Shown here: positions 1-8,539 of the stretch, piece by piece
How the letters are laid out: every line of letters begins with the position of its first letter
Numbering within the stretch: position 1 is the first letter of the stretch
NCBI GenBank assembly: GCA_025997475.1
Contig: BNUQ01000020.1
Location: forward strand, 1 to 32,836
Origin: Planctomycetales bacterium
GTDB lineage: Bacteria > Planctomycetota > SZUA-567
DNA length: 32,836 nt
Direction: 5' to 3'
Translations under genes and position numbers: made by a program
Notes under the pieces: generated by a model
What the model saw: the letters and a program-made list of their open reading frames with translations, nothing else
Told to the model about the DNA's origin: nothing
Database searches by the model: none

Positions 1-2
1 AG

Positions 3-194
3 CCGTTGACGGCGGCGGACAAGGAGCGCAACCGGCGGATTTCGCGGGAACGCATCGTGGTCGAGAACATCAACGCGGTGCTTAAAGTGTTCAAAATAAT
101 GGCGTATCCGTATCGCAATCACCGCCGCCGACACCGCTTGCGACTGTCATTGCTCTGCGGCATCATCAACTACGATTTAGCCCTAAAAACTTAA
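3..194 (+). CDS. IS5-type DDE transposase, C-terminal fragment
   Basis: Only the last ~63 residues lie in the window; the reading frame is open to the left edge, so the gene may be complete outside it. The stretch NRRISRERIVVENINAVLKVF followed by YRNHRRRHRLRLSLLCGIINYDL resembles the end of DDE_Tnp_4-type IS5-family transposases, where a conserved Glu in the 'VEN' segment is the third acidic catalytic residue and an Arg-rich 'YRNRRRRFGLR' segment follows. The TAA stop is at 192-194. Just 8 bp further is GAACAGGCCT (203-212), a near match to the terminal repeat of the 161-bp element at 23011-23171, so the insertion sequence probably ends there. The family call is from remembered motifs; the subgroup is inferred. 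Confidence 0.75.
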   Translation, partial: PLTAADKERNRRISRERIVVENINAVLKVFKIMAYPYRNHRRRHRLRLSLLCGIINYDLALKT

Positions 195-202
195 CGGTTA
201 TC

Positions 203-212
203 GAACAGGCCT
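203..212 (+). repeat. Probable right terminal inverted repeat of the IS
   Basis: GAACAGGCCT followed by ATT (213-215). It differs by one base from the GAACAGGTCT end of the 161-bp element at 23011-23171 and from solo copies at 7808 and 18437 (inverted). Its position directly downstream of a transposase stop codon is where an IS end is expected. ATT fits an ANT-type 3-bp target duplication, but the other IS end is outside the window. Confidence 0.5.
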
Positions 213-517
213 ATTCATTCCACCACGCTTATCGCCACGCTTTTGCGCAATACGGATGAAAAAAGTCGGTCAATACGCCGCGCCGCCCCGCCGCCACAAA
301 AACCGTCATTGGCGAATTTATTGGCGCCAATAAAATAAACTTTTGCGTTTTCGACCGTTTTTGCCAAAGAGCGAAAAGCAGACGCGCAAACCGTCTGGTA
401 TCAAGTTGCCTTTTCCTTGCGAAGCGGGAAAGGGCAAGATTGGGCGGCGGAGATTCCCGCCATTATCCGTTGGCGGAAACTCACCGGTGGCGGCGCCATT
501 ATGAAAGGAGTGGTCAA
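213..517. other. Intergenic region between IS end and Rpn-like gene
   Basis: About 300 bp without a convincing gene. It contains a perfect 16-bp palindrome, TTATTGGCGCCAATAA, at 318-333, which could be an operator-like site or a hairpin. The reading frame of the downstream gene is open from 440, but that part looks non-coding and has no ribosome binding site. I see no convincing -35/-10 pair. Confidence 0.4.
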
Positions 518-1384
518 GTGGAAGCCAAATTTATCAATCCTTACACCGATTTTGGGTTCAAGAAACTTTTCGGCGAAGAGGCGAGCAAGGATTTGTTGAT
601 TGATTTTCTCAACACGATTTTGCCCGCGTCCGACCGTATCAAGGAACTGCAACTCACCAATCCCGAAAATATGCCGGAATATCCCGACGGTCGGCGCGCC
701 GTGTTTGATATTCATTGTCGCAACGAGCGCGGCGAGGCGTTCATTGTCGAAATGCAAAAGGCATATCAGCACTATTTCAAAGACCGCGCGTTGTTTTATT
801 CGACGTTCCCGTTGCAACGGCAAGCGCCGCAAGGCAGTGAATGGGATTTCAAATTGCAGAAAGTTTATTTCGTGGCGGTGCTGGATTTTCTTTACGACGA
901 AGCCGAGGAGCGGCAGAAATTTTCGCGGCATATTCATCTGAAAGACCAAGACGGTGAGTTGTTTTCCGACAAGTTGGAATTTATTTTTTTGCAAATGCCG
1001 TTGTTCAACAAGGCGGAAAACGAGTTGACGAATCACAAAGATAAATGGCTGTATTTTCTGAAGAATTTGGCGCGGTTTGAAGATATTCCGGCGATATTGC
1101 GCGAGCCGATTTTTACGCGGGCGTTTGCGACGGCGAATTTAGCGGCGATGGATAGACGCGAGCGCGACGTTTACGACGCCTCGCTAAAAATTTATCGCGA
1201 TAATGTCAACGTGATAACCAGCGCGAAAGAAATATCTCGCGCGGAAGGACGGGTGGAAGGAATTGAAATCGGCGAAAAGAAAAAGCAATTGGAGATTGCC
1301 AAAAAGTTAAAAGCGCTGGGTTTATCGTCGGCACAGATTGCGCAAGGCACCGGCTTGACCGAAAGCGAAATCGCCGCACTGTAA
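518..1384 (+). CDS. Rpn-like PD-(D/E)XK nuclease family protein (PDDEXK_2)
   Basis: A 288-residue protein of the Rpn / 'PD-(D/E)XK nuclease family transposase' group. In E. coli, members are DNA endonucleases that promote RecA-independent recombination. It starts with the family's typical KFINPYTDFGFKKLFGE segment. The putative catalytic residues are D64 in VFDIHC and E78-x-Q80 in IVEMQ. The C-terminus has the usual charged 'AEGRVEGIEIGEKKKQLEIAKKLKALG' type helix and a short helix-turn-helix-like end (SSAQIAQGTGLTESEI). I chose the GTG at 518 because AAAGGAG lies 7 bp upstream (504-510); an upstream ATG at 440 is in frame but has no such site. An intrinsic terminator follows directly, so it is probably monocistronic. 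It sits beside an IS remnant, consistent with mobile-DNA surroundings. Confidence 0.88.
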   Translation: MEAKFINPYTDFGFKKLFGEEASKDLLIDFLNTILPASDRIKELQLTNPENMPEYPDGRRAVFDIHCRNERGEAFIVEMQKAYQHYFKDRALFYSTFPLQRQAPQGSEWDFKLQKVYFVAVLDFLYDEAEERQKFSRHIHLKDQDGELFSDKLEFIFLQMPLFNKAENELTNHKDKWLYFLKNLARFEDIPAILREPIFTRAFATANLAAMDRRERDVYDASLKIYRDNVNVITSAKEISRAEGRVEGIEIGEKKKQLEIAKKLKALGLSSAQIAQGTGLTESEIAAL

Positions 1385-1394
1385 ATTTGTCGCG

Positions 1395-1432
1395 AAAAAA
1401 GCCGCCCCGAACGACTGGGACGGCTTTTTTTT
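1395..1432 (+). terminator. Intrinsic terminator after Rpn-like gene
   Basis: GCCGCCCC (1401-1408) pairs with GGGACGGC (1417-1424) with one mismatch, around an 8-base loop, followed by eight T (1425-1432) and preceded by six A. The A-run on the left would also let it act on the minus strand, where the small membrane-protein gene at 1466 converges on it. Confidence 0.85.
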
Positions 1433-1465
1433 GGCGCTAAATTTATCTTGGCTTTGTCTAACGCA

Positions 1466-1696
1466 TCAACGTGGCGACGATGGCGGACTATAATGCGCCC
1501 GAAATTTAGGACAAAAGAAAGCCGAGAATTTTAAATATCGCGCGCGCTTCATTTTAGCACCGCCCGCAGATAGCGTCCGCGCCACGGCGATTAGGCGTCG
1601 GGGCGCGGCGTTTTTTTTCTTATCGTTGACTAAGATAATCGCGGTGATGATTGCCGCGAAAACACTGAAAATCAACATTGCGGTGCCGAAGGCCAT
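1466..1696 (-). CDS. Small single-pass membrane protein, paralogue of the 37-residue protein at 12940
   Basis: I do not recognise a named family. The ATG at 1696 is preceded by AAGGAGGA (1703-1710) with 6-bp spacing, one of the strongest ribosome binding sites in the window. The N-terminus MAFGTAMLIFSVFAAIITAI is one transmembrane helix followed by a positive NDKKK patch. The rest, to residue 76, is basic and of low coding character and may be a read-on tail after loss of an original stop. Pattern (G-x-x-[VM]-L-I-F-x-V-x-A then I-L-x-N), size and gene order match the second small protein of the pair at 12755-13053. Its partner here, at 1732-1880, is frameshifted. Confidence 0.6.
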   Translation of the reverse strand: MAFGTAMLIFSVFAAIITAIILVNDKKKNAAPRRLIAVARTLSAGGAKMKRARYLKFSAFFCPKFRAHYSPPSSPR

Positions 1697-1731
1697 CGTT
1701 AATCCTCCTTGTTTCCCGCGAGTAATAGACA

Positions 1732-1880
1732 TCACGCCGTGATGATAAACGCGCTGACCCAAGCCGCCGAATTGCCGCCGAACGCGCCGAGCAGAAACGC
1801 CCCCGCGCCGATTTTTTTCAAATAAATCGGCGAAGCGGCGTCGGCGGGACGACTAACCACGCGGTCAATTTTTGCGTCAT
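1732..1880 (-). pseudogene. Frameshifted small membrane protein, paralogue of the protein at 12755
   Basis: From the ATG at 1880, 2 bp after the stop of the upstream gene, the frame reads MTQKLTAWLV and then meets a stop at codon 21. If one extra G near 1852 and one extra A in the A7 run (T7 on the plus strand, 1812-1818) are removed, the translation continues as SSRRRRFADLFEK and then IGAGAFLLGAFGGNSA, ending at the TGA at 1732-1734. This aligns along its length with the intact 61-residue protein at 12755 (RRKRIADLFEK, then GAGALLLGIFGG). Two single-base changes could be real decay or assembly error; the A7 run is a typical place for either. Confidence 0.7.
1807..1831. other. Hairpin GCCGATTT/AAATCGGC inside the pseudogene
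   Basis: An 8-bp perfect inverted repeat (1807-1814 and 1824-1831) with a T/A-rich loop. It lacks a following T-run on either strand, so I do not call it a terminator. It coincides with the A7 run carrying the second frameshift. Confidence 0.35.
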
Positions 1881-1882
1881 CT

Positions 1883-4800
1883 TTATTCCGGGTCAATCAG
1901 GTGGTTATCGACGACGGCACCGCCGGTGCCGTTATTTTTGCGATAGACGAATTGCAGGAATTTTTTGGCGACGACCTCTTGTTTGCCGGTGTGGATAAGT
2001 CCGGCGGCGACGATGACGCGATAAAAGCGGTCGGTCGGCTCATAATAGAAAATCGGCGAACCGATGTCGTAATTGTCCCGCAAATAAGCGTCCGCGGCGT
2101 CGGCGTCGCCGGAAACCAAATAATCAAGTTTGGTAATCGGGGTAAAACCGCTCGCCTTCCAACTTTTATACGACGGATAGGAATGGATTTTCCCGTTGCC
2201 GTCTTTGGCGAGCAGTCCGAACAAATTGACGACGACCCGCTCAATCGCGGCGTTTTTAATCGCTTGCGGATTGATTTCGATGTCCATCGGGTAAGTACTG
2301 CCGATTGCCGGCTTCCACCGCGAAATATACGCGGGACGCATTACGAATTTTCGCTCGCCAAAACTTTGGTGTGAATAAGCAAAAAGAGCGTCGCTATACT
2401 TTGTTCCGCCGTTATTACTATGACTGATATTGCCGTTATTATCTTGGGTAATAATTTTCGCCGAGTGGCTGTTTTCATCCCATTCCAACAGCCGTAAAGC
2501 CGAAGAATATAACACGCTATTACTATTCTGGTCGGTAGTGTTGCGTTTCGGCGCATAAAAGGCCGAGACGATTTCCCCTTTGCTGTTGACTATACCATAG
2601 CGAGCGACCGCCTCGCCCGTTCCGGACGGACTCGTGGCGCGAGTGCCGTTTTCGCTCACGTAGGTCGTTGCGCCGCCCGCTTTGGTCGGACCGTTCAAGA
2701 TATGCGTCCATTTACCCCAGTTCCACCGCCAGAGGGAAGTGGTTTTCTTGGCGTCGTCACGGAACAGCGTGCCGTTTTTCGCGGGGTCGGTCGGGGCGTT
2801 CGCGTCTTTTAAGTTTGCGGTCTCGGCGTTGTATTCGGGGACATCGCCGACTTCCTCGCCGCTACGGGCAGCGCGTTTATCCCAGCGTCCCATACTGTGC
2901 TGATAAGGCGGAGCGGTCAGCACTTTAACTTTATTGACGGAAGTGGCTTCGGTCGTGGAACTGCTACCTTGATAATTGTTTCCGTCGCAATATATGACCG
3001 GACCACTAAGAAAGGAGCCGTGACCGTCATTCGCGGCTCCGGCGTAATACGGCGCGTAAGCGTCATTGGTTCGATACCATACCGGTTCGGCGTATGGCGT
3101 TCTCGCGTCATAACCTTGCACGTTAGAGCCGGAGCTACCACTAACCTGCGTATCGCCGTAGTTTTTATTCGCGAGGTAATCCCCCGGATTGGTGTTGAAA
3201 TACCAATCTTGAAAGGTCATTTCAGTCGCATACGGCACCCGAGCGCTCCACCCGAAAGTCGGATTTTTATAACGAACATCGTTAGAGTTAGTGTTGGGAA
3301 TTTTGCCGTTTATCCACATAATCGTGCCGTCCCAATCGCGGGCGACATTATCGACGACGTATCGCGACCACTCGGTTCCGCCGCTATAATTATTATTGGG
3401 CGTCCCCACCATATAGGTCTCGCTGAACCGGTCGCCGGTGCTTCCACCGCCGGACGCGGCGGAGTGAGTAGGAATGGTAAGCGACGAATATGATTTTAGC
3501 GTTCCGGCGGTAGCGGTGGTTTTGGTATTTGCTCCTTCCGGTTCAAAGATTTCCGTCGGCGTTTTATTTGCCGGTTGCGCGGTCAAAGTCCCCGCCAATG
3601 CCCGATATTTGCCGTCTTCCAACGCCCAAATGATGGTGCCTTCGTAAGGGTTGCGCGCGATGGACGAACGCGAAAGCGCCGGATGATGGTTGTCATAACC
3701 GACGCGCGGGTCATTATAAATTTGCTCGATAATCTTATCAATTTCAACGTTGTTGGTCGCTTTTCGTTCGAGCAAATGGTGGGTAACAATGTCAATGATT
3801 GCCGGCAATTCATTATGCGTCCGCAAGGTGTTGCCAAACGTCGCCATTCGCCCCCAATACCATATATCATTCTTGTCATAGTCGTTGCCGGTGCCGACAG
3901 TTACGTCTTTTTGAATGGACGGACGGACATAAGTGCCGGTGCCAGCAAACGAATTGGTGCGAACATCAATGTAGGTGTTGTCTTTTTTGAACGGGCTGTA
4001 GCCGTTCGCGACGTAACTATTGGTCGTGCCGCCGGCAAACGCCATTAAATCAAGATTATGCGTCTTGTCCCAGCCGTCCCACTTCACCACGCAACCGTCA
4101 AGTTTGCCGCTATATTTAAGCGGATACGCATAAAAATTAGCATATCCTTTTTCCGTAACCGTTTTGTTGGGGGTTTTAATGGACATATAAGTGAACGGCG
4201 TAATAAACAGGTCGCCGGTATCGTTAATAAAATCGCCGCTGTTATACATTCGCCGGTGGTCAAAAACAAACGCCAAGGTCTCGCCGGCGGTAAGGTCAAT
4301 CCGGTAAATCGCGCCGCCCTCGTAGTTCGCTTTCGCCTGCGCCGCCATTCGCGCTTTGGCGGTCGGACTGTTGAACAATTGCCAGCCAATCGCGGCGGCA
4401 ATCAGCCATTGCGGCGTGTTCGCGTTTAGCGGAATTTTCGCCGGACGCAGCGGCGTTTCCAATTCGCCGGTCGTGTCGTTCTTTTTCAGCAGATTTTTGT
4501 CGATGAAACTCACGGTGTTATACGGCATAGAGCCGGTGAAAACGCCGTAAGCGGCGGCAGTAGCGCCGCGCGCTTTGTTTAACAAATCAAAGTTGATGCC
4601 GATTTCGTTGAACGTGGCAAAATCGGTTCTTTTTTTGACATTTACATTGGCGTCGCCGGTTAAATACGGGGCGTCATCCGCCTCGATTTTGATTTTTTCA
4701 TTGACGCTGTAATTGTCGTTGCCTTGGTAGGTCGGGTAATTCATCACCTGCCGCGCCCCGTCCATCATATCAATCAGATATTTATCGTTGGCGTCTTTGG

Positions 4801-5755
4801 CGAGTTTCACCAAACGGGTGAACGGATAATACGGGCTGTCTTCGCCGATGGGATTATCCTCGCTCAAAATGCTCGCTTTCGCCGTCGCATCAATACGTTG
4901 ATAGGGCAAGCCGTTGCTGTCAAACTGAACATCGTTGATTTTATTGACGATGGTTTGACCGATGTCAATTTCACCATCCGCGCCGGTAACCGGAGCGTGA
5001 AGAACGATATGCTCCGCCGCTTGGGCAAAGTAATTTTCCCGGGTCCAGGCATTGGCAACGTCTTTGTCAACATTAATTAAATCGTCCAACGAAAATTCGT
5101 TTTCCAAATAAATCTCTTGGTTGCCGGTCGTCGCGTGGGCTAAATTCGCTTCGTTATATCCCGACCAAACGTCGGTGAAGAGCGGCACGATGTTTCTAAT
5201 CAGCGCGGCTTCGCCGTCGAATAAGCCGGGGAAAGGGTAATTTACGCCGTCGAATTTCCGCACCCAGTTCACCAAAAACGACGCGTCCAACGGCACCACA
5301 TACGCGCGGGTTTTCAACTCGTAAATGCTTTGCTCCGCCGTCGTCGGATTCATTTTTTGGTCAAGATAATTGCCGGTGGAATTTTTGTAGAAACCGGCGT
5401 CGTCGGGGCGGAAGCCGCTCTCGGCGTTGCCGGCGTCGGCAAATTCCTGCGGCGTAATAAAACCGTGCGCGCCGTCGAGGTCGTAAAGATTTTTACCGGC
5501 GGTGGCGCCTAATTGCAGGTCTAAATTTTTCATGGCTTGGGTGAAATCGCCGCCGTCGTCGTTCAGGCGATACACCGCGTCGGCTTTGACGCTTAACAAC
5601 GCCATTTTCAGCATATCGGTCTGGCGATACGACTTCGACGTGTCCGTGTGCCGCCGCGTCGTGCCGAGCAACGCCACGCTCAACATCAGCAACGCCACCG
5701 CCAACGCCACCGCCACAATCACCGCCACGCCGCGCTCGCTCTTCCGAATGTCCAT
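1883..5755 (-). CDS. Very large PilX-like prepilin / minor pseudopilin protein
   Basis: A 1290-residue protein with a type IV prepilin-style N-terminus: a short basic leader ending RKSERG, a likely prepilin-peptidase site between G9 and V10, then a hydrophobic helix (about residues 10-31, VAVIVAVALAVALLMLSVAL) followed by polar helical sequence. The glutamate normally at mature position 5 is absent, as in PilX/GspK-type proteins. The other ~1240 residues are Asn/Tyr/Gly/Thr-rich, look extracellular, and resemble no domain I can name; the family usually has only 150-350 residues. The start is supported by GGAGGG 6-7 bp upstream. It is followed after 2 bp by the small membrane-protein cassette. 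Likely role: a surface-exposed or secretion-associated pilin-like adhesin (inference). No pilus assembly genes are in the window. Confidence 0.65.
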   Translation of the reverse strand: MDIRKSERGVAVIVAVALAVALLMLSVALLGTTRRHTDTSKSYRQTDMLKMALLSVKADAVYRLNDDGGDFTQAMKNLDLQLGATAGKNLYDLDGAHGFITPQEFADAGNAESGFRPDDAGFYKNSTGNYLDQKMNPTTAEQSIYELKTRAYVVPLDASFLVNWVRKFDGVNYPFPGLFDGEAALIRNIVPLFTDVWSGYNEANLAHATTGNQEIYLENEFSLDDLINVDKDVANAWTRENYFAQAAEHIVLHAPVTGADGEIDIGQTIVNKINDVQFDSNGLPYQRIDATAKASILSEDNPIGEDSPYYPFTRLVKLAKDANDKYLIDMMDGARQVMNYPTYQGNDNYSVNEKIKIEADDAPYLTGDANVNVKKRTDFATFNEIGINFDLLNKARGATAAAYGVFTGSMPYNTVSFIDKNLLKKNDTTGELETPLRPAKIPLNANTPQWLIAAAIGWQLFNSPTAKARMAAQAKANYEGGAIYRIDLTAGETLAFVFDHRRMYNSGDFINDTGDLFITPFTYMSIKTPNKTVTEKGYANFYAYPLKYSGKLDGCVVKWDGWDKTHNLDLMAFAGGTTNSYVANGYSPFKKDNTYIDVRTNSFAGTGTYVRPSIQKDVTVGTGNDYDKNDIWYWGRMATFGNTLRTHNELPAIIDIVTHHLLERKATNNVEIDKIIEQIYNDPRVGYDNHHPALSRSSIARNPYEGTIIWALEDGKYRALAGTLTAQPANKTPTEIFEPEGANTKTTATAGTLKSYSSLTIPTHSAASGGGSTGDRFSETYMVGTPNNNYSGGTEWSRYVVDNVARDWDGTIMWINGKIPNTNSNDVRYKNPTFGWSARVPYATEMTFQDWYFNTNPGDYLANKNYGDTQVSGSSGSNVQGYDARTPYAEPVWYRTNDAYAPYYAGAANDGHGSFLSGPVIYCDGNNYQGSSSTTEATSVNKVKVLTAPPYQHSMGRWDKRAARSGEEVGDVPEYNAETANLKDANAPTDPAKNGTLFRDDAKKTTSLWRWNWGKWTHILNGPTKAGGATTYVSENGTRATSPSGTGEAVARYGIVNSKGEIVSAFYAPKRNTTDQNSNSVLYSSALRLLEWDENSHSAKIITQDNNGNISHSNNGGTKYSDALFAYSHQSFGERKFVMRPAYISRWKPAIGSTYPMDIEINPQAIKNAAIERVVVNLFGLLAKDGNGKIHSYPSYKSWKASGFTPITKLDYLVSGDADAADAYLRDNYDIGSPIFYYEPTDRFYRVIVAAGLIHTGKQEVVAKKFLQFVYRKNNGTGGAVVDNHLIDPE

Positions 5756-5848
5756 AATATCGCCCTCCGCCTAAAAATTTGGTGAGCCGCCGAGCATACG
5801 CCGCCGGCGGGAAAATGATAGTAAGCGGCTAATTTTCATTCCGGTTTT

Positions 5849-5870
5849 ATTCCCCTCCGTAGAGGGGAAT
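5849..5870. other. Perfect 9-bp hairpin directly after cmk
   Basis: ATTCCCCTC (5849-5857), loop CGTA, GAGGGGAAT (5862-5870), abutting the cmk stop codon. On the cmk strand the stem is followed by AAAACC rather than T residues, so it is not a standard intrinsic terminator. It may act as an mRNA 3'-end stabiliser. Confidence 0.5.
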
Positions 5871-6545
5871 TTATTCGACAATGGCAATCACGCGGTCAAT
5901 CACGGCGGCGGGCGACATTGCCGAGGTGTCGAGCAAAATGATTTTCCCCGCCTGCGCGAGGTCGAGCGCGTCTTTCAGCGGTCCGATGGAGAAGTCCGAC
6001 TCGTCTCGCGCCAAAATGTCCCGCAAAATTTCGTCGTAGTCGCCGCCGACGCCGCCAAAACCGCGCCGCGCCCAATCTTCCTGTCGGCGGCGGGCGCGGA
6101 CTTCCGGCGCGGCGGTCAAAAAAATCCGCCACCGCGCCGCCGGCAACACCACCGTCGTAATGTCGCGCCCCTCCATCACCGCCGGACGTTCCGCCGCCAT
6201 TTGCCGTTGCAACGCGACCAAATGCGCCCGCACGCCCGCCGCCCGCGCCGCGAATTTCGTGCGGTTCGTAACTTCCGGCGCGCGGATTGCCGCCGAAACA
6301 TTTTCGCCGTCGAGCATCAACGTCGCGCCGTTATCGACAAATTGCCACGTCGTTTTTTGGGTGAGCGCGGTCAGCGCGGCTTCGTCGGTCAGGTCGATTT
6401 TCAGCCGCAACGCCTTCCACGCGAGCGCCCGATACATCGCGCCGGTGTCGATATACGTAAATCGCAACCGCGCCGCCGCCGCTTGGGCGACGGTGCTTTT
6501 GCCGGAGCCCGCCGGACCGTCAATCGCCAACGCGGGAATTTGCAT
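5871..6545 (-). CDS. cmk: Cytidylate kinase
   Basis: A 224-residue, full-length bacterial CMP/dCMP kinase, which phosphorylates (d)CMP with ATP to supply CDP for RNA, DNA and phospholipid synthesis. The P-loop GPAGSGKS is at residues 10-17, followed by the family-typical IDTGAMYRALAWKAL. Later come EGRDITTVVLPAA (usually GRDIGTVV; here Thr replaces Gly), the Arg-rich lid with ARRRQED, and RDESDFSIGPLKDA, which matches the usual R-D..D..R..-PL.-A pattern except that the residue before GPL is Ile rather than Arg-Ala. AAAGGA lies 8-9 bp before the ATG. The gene is upstream of and on the same strand as the pilin-like gene, with 115 bp between, and 43 bp downstream of the FIST gene. Confidence 0.95.
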   Translation of the reverse strand: MQIPALAIDGPAGSGKSTVAQAAAARLRFTYIDTGAMYRALAWKALRLKIDLTDEAALTALTQKTTWQFVDNGATLMLDGENVSAAIRAPEVTNRTKFAARAAGVRAHLVALQRQMAAERPAVMEGRDITTVVLPAARWRIFLTAAPEVRARRRQEDWARRGFGGVGGDYDEILRDILARDESDFSIGPLKDALDLAQAGKIILLDTSAMSPAAVIDRVIAIVE

Positions 6546-6565
6546 CGGGTGGTCCTTTCGAAAAT

Positions 6566-6598
6566 TCTTAATTATGAATTGTTAATGGTTAATTGTCC
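6566..6598. repeat. Heptad-repeat arm, solo (cmk/FIST boundary)
   Basis: Between two minus-strand genes lies one AT-rich arm built of 7-bp units of the form AATTNNN: AATTCTT, AATTATG, AATTGTT, AATGGTT, then AATTG. It belongs to the intergenic element family described at 21253, 27168 and 30226, but here the core and second arm are missing. Confidence 0.65.
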
Positions 6599-7788
6599 GC
6601 AAACGCGCACGCGATTATCGTGAAATTATGGAAAGCGTTGACGAATTTGCCGTTGCGGTCTTTGACCGGACAAATTTCGCCGCCCGAACAGCCGACCGCG
6701 TAGCGCACCTCGTCGCCGTGCATTTGCCGGAGGTTGGCGTCGATTTGCTCAAATTCCCGCATATATTGGACGCCGAGCGCGAAGTTCCGCGCCACGCAAC
6801 AGAACATCAGCGTGTTGTTGATTTCGTCGGCGATTAGCCGGTCGCACATTTCTTGCGAGGATTCCAACACCGCGTTTTTGCTAATCGGCGCGAAAGAAAT
6901 TTGTTCGCCGACGGAAATTTTGCCGAGCATGTTCGCCCAGTTGGGATTTTCGCGCACCAAGCCGAACATACCGCGCACCACCTGCACGCCGTCGGCGCGG
7001 GTGACAAGCCCCGACATCGTTACCGCGTCGAAATTGCGCGGGTCGTTTAAGTCGTCGCCGACGACTTTGACCGACTGCAAAAAACGTCCGGCGGGCATAT
7101 TGTTGACGCTCCGAATTACCGAACCCGCCACCTCCGTAATCAGCGCCGGCTCGTGTATCGCGTATTTGGCGTAAGCCGCGCCGCTGGCGTAAAAACGCGG
7201 CTTGACGTTGCCGCCGACGCCGACCACCACGCTGGCGCCGCCGACCACTTCCCCGTTACACCAGACCCGATTTTCGTCCAACAGTCCGGCGAGATTCCAC
7301 GCCGCCGTGCCGAAGAGCGGCGTGCCGTCCGACAAGCGGTCTAATTCCTCCATCACGTCTTCGGTGCTGTAATTGCCGAGCGTGCAGGTGAGCGGAATGA
7401 GCAATTGCGGCGGCGCGGACAATTCGCCGCGTATCTGTCGATAGACGCGCTCGACTTCCGCCCGGCAGTCGTCCGCCGAGCGGTTTTTCAAGTCGGCGGT
7501 GCCGGCGGCGGCAAATTCCACGTCGTCGCCGGTGAGCAACAGGACGACTAACGGCGCTTCGCTTGGGGTGCCGTTGACCGCGGCGTAACTGGTCGTGCAT
7601 CCGCTCGTCGGAAACGGCAGTTTTTTGAGGATTGCGGCGAGGATGTCGAGGTAGTCGGTATGAAAAAACACCAACCCGTGCGCGTGTTTTTTCTGATTTT
7701 TCGGCAAGTCGAGTTGCGCCAGAATTTCCGCGGCGGCGGCGTCCGGGTCGTCAACGTTTTCCGTCAGCGCCGTATAGATTTTCAACAT
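6589..7788 (-). CDS. FIST domain signal-transduction protein
   Basis: A 399-residue protein with an N-terminal FIST_N region (about 30-215, including FPTSGCTTSYAAVNG and PLFGTAAWN) and a C-terminal FIST_C region (about 220-385, with LIADEINNTLMFCCVARNFALG and the near-terminal VGCSGGEICPV). FIST proteins are cytoplasmic small-ligand (possibly amino-acid) sensing modules, often beside or fused to signalling domains. There is no fused output domain here. I prefer the ATG at 7788 over the one at 7800 because GGAGG (7794-7798) lies 5 bp before it. The C-terminal end overlaps the solo heptad arm at 6566-6598. A solo IS-end-like 10-mer lies 20 bp upstream of the start. Confidence 0.8.
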   Translation of the reverse strand: MLKIYTALTENVDDPDAAAAEILAQLDLPKNQKKHAHGLVFFHTDYLDILAAILKKLPFPTSGCTTSYAAVNGTPSEAPLVVLLLTGDDVEFAAAGTADLKNRSADDCRAEVERVYRQIRGELSAPPQLLIPLTCTLGNYSTEDVMEELDRLSDGTPLFGTAAWNLAGLLDENRVWCNGEVVGGASVVVGVGGNVKPRFYASGAAYAKYAIHEPALITEVAGSVIRSVNNMPAGRFLQSVKVVGDDLNDPRNFDAVTMSGLVTRADGVQVVRGMFGLVRENPNWANMLGKISVGEQISFAPISKNAVLESSQEMCDRLIADEINNTLMFCCVARNFALGVQYMREFEQIDANLRQMHGDEVRYAVGCSGGEICPVKDRNGKFVNAFHNFTIIACAFADN

Positions 7789-7807
7789 AACATCCTCCAT
7801 ATTCGTC

Positions 7808-7820
7808 GAACAGGTCTAAT
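7808..7820 (+). repeat. Solo MITE/IS end, GAACAGGTCT + AAT
   Basis: An exact copy of the right end of the 161-bp element at 23011-23171, again followed by AAT, but with no matching left end: the FIST gene begins 20 bp away. It could be an excision or deletion remnant. Confidence 0.55.
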
Positions 7821-7823
7821 ATA

Positions 7824-7881
7824 AAAATTATGAATTACAGTCGCGCCGAAAACGCGGCAATTTTGTAAATTCGTAATTGTT
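7824..7881. repeat. Degenerate heptad-armed inverted repeat (FIST/dut divergent region)
   Basis: TTATGAATTAC (about 7829-7839) faces GTAAATTCGTAATTG (about 7866-7880), an imperfect inverted repeat of AATTNNN-style units, around a GC-rich centre. It lies between divergent genes and may overlap their promoters. The assignment to the repeat family is tentative, because the conserved core is not present. Confidence 0.4.
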
Positions 7882-8077
7882 TTCGTCTCGCCGCCCGTAA
7901 AAGCGTCGGTTTTTAACCCCCGCCGCGCAAAGTTCAAGGTTTGAGGCGCGGATTGCCGATAAATTATCCGTGCCAACCAAAACCGTTTTTTTTATAAGGG
8001 AAAAGAAGAAAGGGAAAAGCAACAAGCAAGTATCGCGCTTTTCCTGCTTCCCGCTTCTCTTTTTAAGGCGTAAGCAA

Positions 8078-8539
8078 ATGGGAAATATCGTGTTACTGAT
8101 TGAGCGGTTAGAAACCGCCACCGATTTACCGCTACCGGCATATCAAACCGCCGGCGCCGCCGGTATGGATTTAGTCGCGGCGAATCCCAAGCCCATCAAA
8201 CTTGGCATCGGCAAAGTCGCGCTGATTCCGACGGGTTTGAAAGTTGAAATTCCGCTCGGTTATGAAGCGCAAATCCGCCCGCGTTCCGGTTTGGCGTTGA
8301 AATACGGCATTTTTATCGTCAACAGTCCGGGGACGATTGACGCCGATTATCGCGGCGAAATCGGCGTCATTCTCGGCAATTTTTCCGACACCGAATTTAT
8401 CGTGAAGCGCGGCGACCGCGTCGCGCAAATGGTCGTCCAAGCCGTCGTCCACGCCGAAATTAAAGTCGTGCCGCAATTGTCGGCGACCGCGAGAGGGCTG
8501 GGCGGTTTCGGGTCAACGGGGTTAGAGCGAAGAGTTTAG
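8078..8539 (+). CDS. dut: dUTPase (deoxyuridine 5'-triphosphate nucleotidohydrolase)
   Basis: A 153-residue trimeric-type dUTPase, which hydrolyses dUTP to dUMP and PPi, keeping uracil out of DNA and feeding dTMP synthesis. All five motifs are visible: AAGMDLVA (1), PRSGLALKYGI (2), NSPGTIDADYRGEIGVIL with catalytic Asp (3), RGDRVAQMVV (4) and ARGLGGFGSTG, the Gly-rich C-terminal arm (5). I chose the ATG at 8078 because AAGGCG lies about 7 bp upstream and the family begins just before motif 1. The frame is open further upstream (from 7970), but that part is low-complexity Lys/Phe-rich and unlikely coding. The final codons (ERRV-stop) lie inside the left arm of the heptad element at 8531, so the element has supplied the gene's last residues. 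Confidence 0.95.
   Translation: MGNIVLLIERLETATDLPLPAYQTAGAAGMDLVAANPKPIKLGIGKVALIPTGLKVEIPLGYEAQIRPRSGLALKYGIFIVNSPGTIDADYRGEIGVILGNFSDTEFIVKRGDRVAQMVVQAVVHAEIKVVPQLSATARGLGGFGSTGLERRV

Noticed and set aside
5849..5870. Intrinsic terminator after cmk
   Set aside because: The stem is perfect but not followed by T residues on the cmk strand; kept only as a hairpin.
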